Shown: piece by piece, positions 50,608 through 56,992 of the stretch
Position numbering within the stretch: the stretch's first letter is position 1
Layout of the letters: the number at the start of each line of letters is the position of its first letter
NCBI GenBank assembly: GCA_028818855.1
Contig: JAPPMY010000269.1
Span: 1 to 56,992 of the forward strand
Length of the DNA: 56,992 nt
Direction of reading: 5' to 3'
From: Rhodospirillales bacterium
GTDB lineage: Bacteria > Pseudomonadota > Alphaproteobacteria > UBA828
Position numbers and translations under genes: made by a program
The notes under the pieces: generated by a model
Seen by the model: the letters and a program-made list of their open reading frames with translations, nothing else
What the model was told of the DNA's origin: nothing
Database searches by the model: none

Positions 50608-50630
50608 ATTGTCTGAATATTTCGAACAAT
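50608..50630. promoter_or_regulatory. LysR-type operator, site 2 (ATTGT-N13-ACAAT)
   Basis: ATTGT (50608-50612), 13 bp, ACAAT (50626-50630); extended symmetry CCGATTGT/ACAATCGG. Like site 1 it has CGA before ACAAT and GATTGT on the left. It lies in the gap between the divergent CoA-transferase and GST genes, about 80 bp from each start. Confidence 0.7.
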
Positions 50631-50708
50631 CGGAGTGCGCCGGCCATGACATCGGTGAGAATTCCAGGCTACGTTCCCACCGACGCCGCCTGCCGAGGAT
50701 CCAGGCCC

Positions 50709-51422
50709 ATGATCGACGCCCACTACTGGCCGACGCCCAACGGATGGAAGATCTCCATCGCGCTCGAGGAGATGGACCTCGACTACCGGATCGTGCCGGT
50801 CAACATCTATCGGGGCGAGCAGTACGAGCCCGACTTCCTCGCCATAAGCCCGAACAACCGGATGCCGGCGATCGTGGATCACGACCCGGCGGACGGCGGC
50901 GAGCCTGTCGCTGTGTTCGAGTCCGGCGCGATCCTGATCTATCTGGCGGAAAAGACCGGCCGTTTCCTGCCGACCGACCTGCGCGGGCGCAAGACCGTGC
51001 TCGAATGGCTCTCGTGGCAGCTCGGCGGGCTCGGCCCGATGATCGGCCAGGCCGGCCACTTCAAGCTCTACGCGCCTGAGCAGATTCCCTACGCCATCGA
51101 GCGCTACCGCGCAGAGATGCTCCGCCTCTACGGCGTGCTCGACCGCCGGCTCGAGGGGCGCGAGTACATCGCCGGCGACTACTCCATCGCGGACATGGCC
51201 TGCTGGCCCTGGGTCATCACCTACAAGGGGCAGAAGGTGGACCTCGACGCGTTCCCCCACGTCAAGCGCTGGTACAAGGCGCTGCAGCAGCGCCCGGCGC
51301 TCCGGCGCGGCTACGATGCGGGCAAGGAGCTCGGCAAGCTCAAGACGGAGTGGGACGAGGAAACCAAGCGGAACCTCCTGCCCGGATACCGGCCGGAGGG
51401 CGCAGGCGCAAGCGCCGGCTGA
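50709..51422 (+). CDS. Glutathione S-transferase (YghU/YfcG-like), second copy
   Basis: A 237-residue GST beginning MIDAHYWPTPNGWKISIALEE, typical of nu-class/YghU-type proteins, with SPNNRMPAIVD, FESGAILIYLAEKTGRFLP and the helical-domain block YIAGDYSIADMACWPWV. These enzymes often reduce disulfides of glutathione and may remove glutathione from conjugates. ATG 50646 upstream has the better Shine-Dalgarno (GGAG, 9 bp) and would add 21 residues; the family start favours 50709. In isoprene clusters a second GST (IsoJ) is also found. Confidence 0.88.
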   Translation: MIDAHYWPTPNGWKISIALEEMDLDYRIVPVNIYRGEQYEPDFLAISPNNRMPAIVDHDPADGGEPVAVFESGAILIYLAEKTGRFLPTDLRGRKTVLEWLSWQLGGLGPMIGQAGHFKLYAPEQIPYAIERYRAEMLRLYGVLDRRLEGREYIAGDYSIADMACWPWVITYKGQKVDLDAFPHVKRWYKALQQRPALRRGYDAGKELGKLKTEWDEETKRNLLPGYRPEGAGASAG

Positions 51423-51500
51423 CCGTGCGCCTGGGTGCGGCGGTCTGGAGCCAAGTGCCATAATGGCGGCTCGCATTCGCGTTGGAGGGAGGCAGGAACC

Positions 51501-52745
51501 ATGGCCCGGCGCAAGCCGCTGAAGACGCTCCGCATCGGGATGATCGGGGCGGGCTTCATCGCCCGCTTCCACCTCGAATCCTTCACCGGCGTGCGCAACT
51601 GCGCCATCACCGGGGTCTACAGCCCGACGAAGGAGAGCCGCAATGCGCTGGCGGCGCGGGCCGACGAACTCGGGCTCGGCCCCTGCACCGCCCATTCCTC
51701 GCTCGACAGGCTGATCCGGGCGAAGGACGTGGACGCGCTCTGGATCCTCGCGCCCAACGACACCCGCGTCGCCACCATGCAGGCGATCCACAAGGCGGTG
51801 AAGGCCGGCAAGCGGCTGCGCGGCGTCGCCTGCGAGAAGCCGCTTGCGCGCAACCTCGCCGAGGCCCGCGCCATGGTGGAGCTGGCGGACGACGCCGGGC
51901 TCGCCACCGGCTACCTGGAGAACCAGGTGTTTTCAACGGCGGTCGAGCGCGGCAAGGAGATCATCTGGCGCCGCGCCGTGCCGCTCACGGGCCGGCCCTA
52001 CCTCGCGCGCGCGGCCGAGGAACATTCCGGCCCGCACATGCCCTGGTTTTGGCAGGGGGACAAGCAGGGCGGCGGGGTTCTCTCCGACATGATGTGCCAC
52101 TCGGTGGAGGTGGCACGCCACCTCCTGACGGCACCGGGCGAGACGCGGGAGACGCTGAAGATGGTGAGTGCGAACGCCACCATCGCGAACCTCAAGTGGA
52201 CCCGGCCGGCCTACGTGCGCCGGCTCAAGCGCGAGATGGGGCGCGAGGTCGACTATGGCCGCAGGCCCGCGGAGGACTTCGCGCGCGGCACGCTGGTGAT
52301 GGAGGACCCGGACGGCAACGAGGCGATGATCGAGACCACCACCTCCTGGGCCTACGTGGGCGCAGGACTCCGCATCCAGCTCGAGCTGCTGGGGCCGGAA
52401 TACTCGATGGAGTTCTCCTCGCTCGGCACCGGGCTCAAGGTCTTCATCTCGCGCGCGGTGAAGGGCGCTGCCGGCGAGGACCTGGTGGAGAAGCAGAACG
52501 CCGAGCAGGGCCTGATGCCGGCGCTCGAGGACGAGGCCGGGGTCTACGGCTACACCAGCGAGAACCGCCACATGGTGGAGTGCTTCCGCACCGGGGTGAC
52601 GCCGTCCGAGACCTTCAGCGACGGGCTCGCGGTGACCGAGATCCTGATGGCGCTCTACCGCTCGGCCGAGCTGGGGCGCACGGTGCGCTTCGGCGAGGAG
52701 GACCTCACCGACTACATCCCGCCGGTGGCGCGCGCCCCTTCTTGA
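51501..52745 (+). CDS. Gfo/Idh/MocA-family oxidoreductase
   Basis: A 414-residue NAD(P)-dependent oxidoreductase. Rossmann motif IGMIGAGFIARFHLES (residues 12-27), VACEKPLARNLAEAR with the conserved EKP, and GGGVLSDMMCHSVEVARHLL in the catalytic domain. Substrates in this family are mostly sugars, inositols and related polyols; nothing here is specific. A strong GGAGGGAGG lies before ATG 51501. It is followed after 76 bp by the flavin oxidoreductase gene in the same direction. Confidence 0.9.
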   Translation: MARRKPLKTLRIGMIGAGFIARFHLESFTGVRNCAITGVYSPTKESRNALAARADELGLGPCTAHSSLDRLIRAKDVDALWILAPNDTRVATMQAIHKAVKAGKRLRGVACEKPLARNLAEARAMVELADDAGLATGYLENQVFSTAVERGKEIIWRRAVPLTGRPYLARAAEEHSGPHMPWFWQGDKQGGGVLSDMMCHSVEVARHLLTAPGETRETLKMVSANATIANLKWTRPAYVRRLKREMGREVDYGRRPAEDFARGTLVMEDPDGNEAMIETTTSWAYVGAGLRIQLELLGPEYSMEFSSLGTGLKVFISRAVKGAAGEDLVEKQNAEQGLMPALEDEAGVYGYTSENRHMVECFRTGVTPSETFSDGLAVTEILMALYRSAELGRTVRFGEEDLTDYIPPVARAPS

Positions 52746-52821
52746 GTCAGGCAGGCGCCCCCCCATTACCCGCCGCGACTCTTCTTCGGCGGCGGTTACC
52801 CCAAAAGGAGACCGTGAAGCG

Positions 52822-54855
52822 ATGAACGGCGACTCTCTGCTCTGGACGCCGTTTCGCCTCGGCGAAATCGAGCTTCGCAACCGCTTCGTCATGCTGGCCC
52901 ACTGGAACGGGCTGGAGGCGCCGGACGGGACGCCGACGGAGGACCTCGCCGCCTACTACGCGGCGCGGGCGCGGGGCGGGACCGGCCTCATCGTGACCGG
53001 CAGCCAGGCCATGCATCCGTCCGGTCTGATGTGCCCCGCTTATGGCCGGGCGTGGGACCGCGAGGCGCTTCCGGCCTACCGGCGGCTGGTCGAAGCGGCC
53101 CACTGCAACGGCGCGCACATCTTCGCCCAGCTCAACCACGGGGGGCACACCAGCCTTGAGCACCCGCCGAAGGAGCTTTGGGCGCCCACCCAGATGCCCG
53201 AGCCCCACGCGCGCTACAACACCGTCGAGATGGGGCCGGGGGAGATCGAGGCGGTCGTCGAAGGGTTCGCGACATCGGCGGCGAACATGCGCGAGGCCGG
53301 CTTCGACGGGCTCGAGTTCAAGATCGGCCACGACGGGCTTCTGCGAAGCTTCGTCTCGCCCTTCTTCAACCGCAGGGAGGACGCCTACGGCGGCTCCTTC
53401 GAGAACCGCATGCGCCTCCCCCTGGAGGTGCTGGCCGCGATACGGGGCGCGGTCGGCCCCGACTGGCCCATCTCGATCCGCCTCTGCCTGCACGAATACA
53501 CGTCCTTCGGCTACGACCTCGACTACGGTCTCGAGATCGCCCGCGCGCTCGCGGCAAGCGGGCACGTCGACCTCTTCTGCTCCGACGCGGGCACGTTCAG
53601 CAGCTTCTGGATGGAGATTCCGCCGGCGGCGGTGCCGCAGCTCGTCTTCAACGACCTGAACGCCGCGCTCAAGCGCGCAACCCCGGTGCCGGTGGTCGCC
53701 TTCGGCCGGATCAAGAAGCCGGAGGACGCGGAGCGGATCCTTCGCGAGGGCGATGCGGACCTGATCGGGATGGCACGGCAGCTCGTCGCGGACCCGGAGA
53801 TCGCCAACAAGGTCCGGGACGGCCGGCTCGGCGAGGTGCGGCCCTGCATCGCGTGCAACGCCTGCCTCCTTCGGGTCTCGCGGGAGCTGCCCATCCGCTG
53901 CGGGCAGAACCCGGAGGCCGGGCGCGAACGCACACTGGGAGCGCCTGCGCCCGCCACCTCGCCCCGTCACGTGGCGGTGGCAGGCGGCGGCCCGGCGGGT
54001 CTCAGCGCTGCGGTGACGCTCGCCCGGCGAGGCCATCGCGTCACCCTGTTCGAGCGGGAGAGCGATCCGGGCGGCCTCGTGCGGCTTGCGGCGCGCCAAC
54101 CCTTCCACGCCGAGATCGGGGAATCGGCGCGGCACTTCGCCTCGGAGGCGGAACGCCTCGGGGTCGACATGCGTCTGGGGGTGGAGGCGAGCGTGGGTGC
54201 GATCGAGGCGCTCGACCCCGACGCGGTCGTCGTCGCCACCGGCTCGCGCCCTTACCTGCCGGGGCGCGATGCCCCGGACGGGCCGAGCACGCCGATCGCA
54301 ACGGAAGGGCTCTGGGCCTCGATGGGAGGTCTCGTCCCCGGCCTTGCCGACGATCCCCGGGTGGTCTCGGTCGACGACGTGCTGTCGGGGCGCGTCGACG
54401 CGGGGGAAAGGGTCGTGGTCCTCGACCGCAACGCGCACTGGGAAGCTTGCGGCACCGCCGAGTTTCTGCTGGAGGCCGGCCGGGAGGTCGAGTTCGTGAC
54501 TCCGCTCGGAGGGGCGGGCGTGGACCTGGAACCCGGCAACGCCCCCCTCTTCTACCAGCGCGTCCGGCGGCAGGGGCTTCGCATCACCACGCACACGGAC
54601 ATCCGTTCCATCGCGCCGGAGGGTGTGACCCTCGTCGACGTCCACACGAACGAGGAACGGATTCTCCGCGACGTCGATACGATCGTGCTCGCCATCGGGC
54701 GGCGCTCGAACGACGCGCTCTACCGGGCGCTGCGCGAGCGGCTGCCCACCTTCCGCATCGGCGACTGTCGCGCGCCCCGCCTCATCGAGCACGCAATCCA
54801 CGACGGGGATGCCATCGGGCGCGAGCTGGAGGAGCGCCTCGCTGCCTCGACGTGA
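52822..54855 (+). CDS. NADH:flavin oxidoreductase/2,4-dienoyl-CoA reductase-like enzyme
   Basis: A 677-residue three-part protein. Residues 1-345 form an old-yellow-enzyme FMN barrel (LWTPFRLGEIELRNRFVM, FAQLNHGGHTS, SPFFNRREDAYGGSFENR); the [4Fe-4S] cysteines are in CIACNACLLR and IRCGQN; the C-terminal part carries FAD and NAD domains (VAVAGGGPAGLSAAVTLARR). This is the layout of dienoyl-CoA reductase and trimethylamine or dimethylamine dehydrogenase relatives. The substrate is unknown. It may be cotranscribed with the upstream oxidoreductase. Confidence 0.9.
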   Translation: MNGDSLLWTPFRLGEIELRNRFVMLAHWNGLEAPDGTPTEDLAAYYAARARGGTGLIVTGSQAMHPSGLMCPAYGRAWDREALPAYRRLVEAAHCNGAHIFAQLNHGGHTSLEHPPKELWAPTQMPEPHARYNTVEMGPGEIEAVVEGFATSAANMREAGFDGLEFKIGHDGLLRSFVSPFFNRREDAYGGSFENRMRLPLEVLAAIRGAVGPDWPISIRLCLHEYTSFGYDLDYGLEIARALAASGHVDLFCSDAGTFSSFWMEIPPAAVPQLVFNDLNAALKRATPVPVVAFGRIKKPEDAERILREGDADLIGMARQLVADPEIANKVRDGRLGEVRPCIACNACLLRVSRELPIRCGQNPEAGRERTLGAPAPATSPRHVAVAGGGPAGLSAAVTLARRGHRVTLFERESDPGGLVRLAARQPFHAEIGESARHFASEAERLGVDMRLGVEASVGAIEALDPDAVVVATGSRPYLPGRDAPDGPSTPIATEGLWASMGGLVPGLADDPRVVSVDDVLSGRVDAGERVVVLDRNAHWEACGTAEFLLEAGREVEFVTPLGGAGVDLEPGNAPLFYQRVRRQGLRITTHTDIRSIAPEGVTLVDVHTNEERILRDVDTIVLAIGRRSNDALYRALRERLPTFRIGDCRAPRLIEHAIHDGDAIGRELEERLAAST

Positions 54856-54872
54856 GTAGAGGAGGGTTCCGG

Positions 54873-55865
54873 CTATAGAGGGTTCCGGCTCGCGTCCACG
54901 AAAGGCGCGATGTCCGCCTCGGGCCGGGCGCCGTAGTGGCCCAGGATCTCGCCGGCGGTGAGCGCGGCGACGCGGCCGCAGCGGGCGAGGTCGAAGCCCC
55001 GCGCGAGACCTAGGAGAAAGCCCGCGGCGTAGAGGTCGCCCGCGCCGGTGGTGTCGACCAGGCGGTCGATGGGCGCCGCCTCGATGGTGTGGACCGCGCC
55101 CTCACCCGCGACCACCGAGCCCCTGGCGCTCCGGGTGAGCGCAACGACGGCGCAATCCGCGCGGGCGGCGGCAAGCGCCGCCTCGAAATCCCGCACCTCG
55201 TAGAGCGCCATCGCCTCGTCTTCGTTGGCGAACAGCACGTCGATGTGGTTTGCCACCAGATCGCGCAGCTCCGCCCGGTGGCGGTCCACGCAGAAGCTGT
55301 CCGAGAGCGAGAGGCAGACCCGCCCGCCGGCCGTGTGGGCGATGCCAAGCGCCTTGCGGAAAGCCGCCTTGGCCGCCGGCGGGTCCCAGAGATAGCCCTC
55401 CATGTAGAGCAGCCGGGCGCTCGCGATGAAGTCCGCATCGATGTCGGCAGGACCGAGCTCGACACAGGCGCCGAGGTGGGTGTTCATGGTGCGCTGCGCA
55501 TCGGGGGTGACGAAGATGAGACAGCGCGCGGTCGCGGCGCCGTCCGCCGCCGCAGGCGTGGGGAAGGCGACGCCCGCCTGCCGGATGTCGCGGCGGAACA
55601 CCGCGCCGGCCGCATCGTCCCGCACCTTGCCGACGTAGCCGGCCGCGCCGCCGAGCCGCGCCACGCCCACCACGGTGTTGGCGGCCGAGCCGCCGGAGAC
55701 CTCGACCGCGGGGCCCATGCGCGCGCGCAGGACGTCGGCACGCGCGGCGTCGATCAGGGTCATCGAGCCCTTGGGAAGGCCCTCTTCGGCGAGCAGCGCG
55801 TCGTCGGCCTCGGCCACGACGTCGACGATCGCGTTGCCGATCCCGACGACATCCAGCGAACCCAT
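54873..55865 (-). CDS. PfkB-family adenosine kinase
   Basis: A 330-residue sugar/nucleoside kinase. LDVVGIGNAIVDVVAEADD, GGSAANTVVGVARLGG, and the catalytic DTTGAGDLYAAGFLLGL (Asp of GAGD) match the bacterial adenosine kinase-like PfkB group commonly placed beside housekeeping genes in alphaproteobacteria. It would phosphorylate adenosine or a related nucleoside. AAGGAGG precedes ATG 55865. Confidence 0.9.
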   Translation of the reverse strand: MGSLDVVGIGNAIVDVVAEADDALLAEEGLPKGSMTLIDAARADVLRARMGPAVEVSGGSAANTVVGVARLGGAAGYVGKVRDDAAGAVFRRDIRQAGVAFPTPAAADGAATARCLIFVTPDAQRTMNTHLGACVELGPADIDADFIASARLLYMEGYLWDPPAAKAAFRKALGIAHTAGGRVCLSLSDSFCVDRHRAELRDLVANHIDVLFANEDEAMALYEVRDFEAALAAARADCAVVALTRSARGSVVAGEGAVHTIEAAPIDRLVDTTGAGDLYAAGFLLGLARGFDLARCGRVAALTAGEILGHYGARPEADIAPFVDASRNPL

Positions 55866-55993
55866 CCGCACCTCCTTCGAGACCGCTTGCCGCCTGCGCG
55901 GCGGCGGGACTATAGGGCCGCGGCCGCGCACGGCAAAGCCGGGCTGGCGAGGCGGGGCGGCTTCCGCGATAGTCGGGGAAGCGGGAGACCAGC

Positions 55994-56665
55994 ATGACGG
56001 GACGCGGCGAGGCGGAGGCTGTCGAGAGAGCGGACCGGGCCGGTCTGCCGGCGCTGCGTGCCGGCCCCGGCGCCATGGCCGCGGCCCTCGATCGCGTGGC
56101 GCGCGAGGACGCTGCGGTACTGCAGCTGCTGCAATCGGAGGACTGCCGGCTCTTCATCGAGTCCGGCGCCGATCTCTCCTTCCGCAGCGCGAAGCCGGTC
56201 ATCGGCGAGGGGGAGCGCGCCGTCTATCAGGATTTCGACATCTGCCTCTCGATCCCCGAGCCCCACCCCCTCTGGCAGCTCACGCAAGCCGTGGAGCGGC
56301 TCATCGCCGCAAGCCTCGCCGCCATGCCCCGGCCGCCGCTGGAGGCGCTGCCACTCAACGATCTGGTGCTGCAGCGCTACCCGCCGCGCGCGCGCGGCAT
56401 CACGCCGCACCGCGACCACGTGCGCTACGTCGGCCTGGTGGTGATCGTTCAGCTCAGCGGCGACGGGCGCTTCGGCCTCTGCGCCGACCGCAGCGGCAGA
56501 GGCGCCCGCGTGCTCGAAGCCGGGCCCGGCGACGGCATCCTCATGCGGGCGCCGGGCTTCGGCGGCGCCACGCAGCGGCCCTTCCACTTCCTCGACGGGA
56601 TCGCGGTGGAGCGCTACAGCCTCGGCATGCGCTGCGACAAGACGCGGGAGGCCCAGGCCGCCTGA
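55994..56665 (+). CDS. Putative AlkB-like 2-oxoglutarate/Fe(II) dioxygenase
   Basis: A 223-residue protein with the iron ligands of the double-stranded beta-helix dioxygenases: His139 and Asp141 (TPHRDHVRYV) and His198 (RPFHFLDG), and the AlkB-style R-x5-R, Arg207 to Arg213 (RYSLGMR), that binds 2-oxoglutarate. AlkB relatives repair alkylated bases or demethylate other substrates. The N-terminal 60 residues have no known domain. It is not a close AlkB; I infer the family from the spacing of these motifs. uvrD begins 71 bp downstream. Confidence 0.65.
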   Translation: MTGRGEAEAVERADRAGLPALRAGPGAMAAALDRVAREDAAVLQLLQSEDCRLFIESGADLSFRSAKPVIGEGERAVYQDFDICLSIPEPHPLWQLTQAVERLIAASLAAMPRPPLEALPLNDLVLQRYPPRARGITPHRDHVRYVGLVVIVQLSGDGRFGLCADRSGRGARVLEAGPGDGILMRAPGFGGATQRPFHFLDGIAVERYSLGMRCDKTREAQAA

Positions 56666-56736
56666 GCACCCTCTGGTTGGGCGGCCTGCCGTCCGCGCCC
56701 GTGCTATAGTGGGCGAATCCTCCCGCGCCGTGGTCC

Positions 56737-56992
56737 ATGAACGAGCCTTTCGATCCCGCGCCCGGCCTGCCCGCCGAGCCCGACGCCCACCCGCCAGCGC
56801 CGATGCCAGCGTCGGCCTATCTCGACGGCCTGAACCCGGAGCAACGCCAGGCGGCGGAAGCGCTCGACGGCCCGCTGCTGGTGCTGGCCGGCGCCGGCAC
56901 CGGCAAGACCCGCGTGCTCACCACGCGCCTCGCCCACATTCTCGCCACCGGCCGCGCCCGGCCGGGGCAGGTGCTCGCGGTCACCTTCACCA
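56737..56992 (+). CDS. uvrD: UvrD/PcrA-type ATP-dependent DNA helicase, 5' part
   Basis: The first 85 codons of a superfamily 1 helicase. After a proline-rich lead of 30 residues come [16 protein letters not shown] (Q motif region) and the Walker [20 protein letters not shown], then GQVLAVTFT, motif Ia. The gene continues past the window. UvrD acts in nucleotide excision and mismatch repair. Confidence 0.93.
   Translation, partial: MNEPFDPAPGLPAEPDAHPPAPMPASAYLDGLNPEQRQAAEALDGPLLVLAGAGTGKTRVLTTRLAHILATGRARPGQVLAVTFT

Noticed and set aside
49298-50647. CoA-transferase starting at 50647
   Set aside because: The extra 40 residues run through the promoter and LysR operator region and have no family similarity; ATG 50527 has a proper Shine-Dalgarno.

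Overview
The window is about 57 kb of dense, very GC-rich DNA with short intergenic gaps, frequent GTG starts and many 4-bp (ATGA/GTGA) gene overlaps. The content points to an alphaproteobacterium, most likely a Rhodospirillales-like lineage: a TrcR/DUF1013 regulator, a DUF1192 small protein divergent from a PIG3-type quinone oxidoreductase, the metX-metW pair, a four-subunit sarcosine oxidase, PhaB with a short PhaC-like enzyme, and a PfkB-type adenosine kinase. This assignment comes from gene content only; no rRNA or marker phylogeny was available.

Layout. 1-5.6 kb: aromatic amino acid and histidinol-phosphate aminotransferase genes (tyrA, hisC, chorismate mutase) on the minus strand, divergent from metX-metW, then two methyltransferase/transport genes. 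6.4-11.5 kb: a polar amino acid binding protein, PHA genes (phaB, a phaC-like gene overlapped by a small phaE-like gene), tandem nitrilase-superfamily amidohydrolases and a DinJ-YafQ toxin-antitoxin pair. 11.5-17 kb: mmsA, ald, trcR, quinone oxidoreductase, DUF1192. 16.3-21.9 kb: soxBDAG (minus). 22-23.2 kb: EamA transporter and tRNA-Val(GAC). 23.2-29 kb: N-formylglutamate amidohydrolase and a complete five-gene urea/amide/branched-chain amino acid-type ABC importer. 29.2-30 kb: an orphan Mu gp27-like (DUF3486) gene whose stop codon lies in an array of 10-bp repeats and which is bracketed by palindromic repeats. 30-35 kb: amidotransferase-like, deacetylase, C45 acyltransferase/hydrolase, MCxxC small protein and cysteine hydrolase. 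35-38 kb: ABC-F ATPase and two small enzymes, then a 267-bp nested inverted-repeat element. 38-51.4 kb: gamma-glutamyltransferase-like enzyme, an atypical SDR, a class IV aminotransferase and a diiron alkene/aromatic monooxygenase cluster. 51.5-57 kb: Gfo/Idh/MocA oxidoreductase, OYE-type reductase, adenosine kinase, AlkB-like protein and the start of uvrD.

The most interesting system is at about 41.8-51.4 kb. A TmoABCDE-type soluble diiron monooxygenase lies in one transcriptional direction behind a glutathione transferase and a short-chain dehydrogenase, with a LysR regulator, a family III CoA-transferase and a second glutathione transferase next door. This set (monooxygenase, GST, SDR, CoA-transferase) is the gene inventory of glutathione-dependent isoprene degradation (isoABCDE-isoI-isoH-isoG), so I infer a pathway that epoxidises an alkene, conjugates the epoxide to glutathione, oxidises the conjugate and activates it as a CoA thioester. 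Two near-identical ATTGT-N13-ACAAT palindromes, one at the lysR/SDR promoter and one at the CoA-transferase/GST promoter, tie the two halves into one likely regulon. The operon lacks the usual reductase (TmoF/IsoF) and instead ends with a truncated aldehyde dehydrogenase homologue that has lost its catalytic residues.
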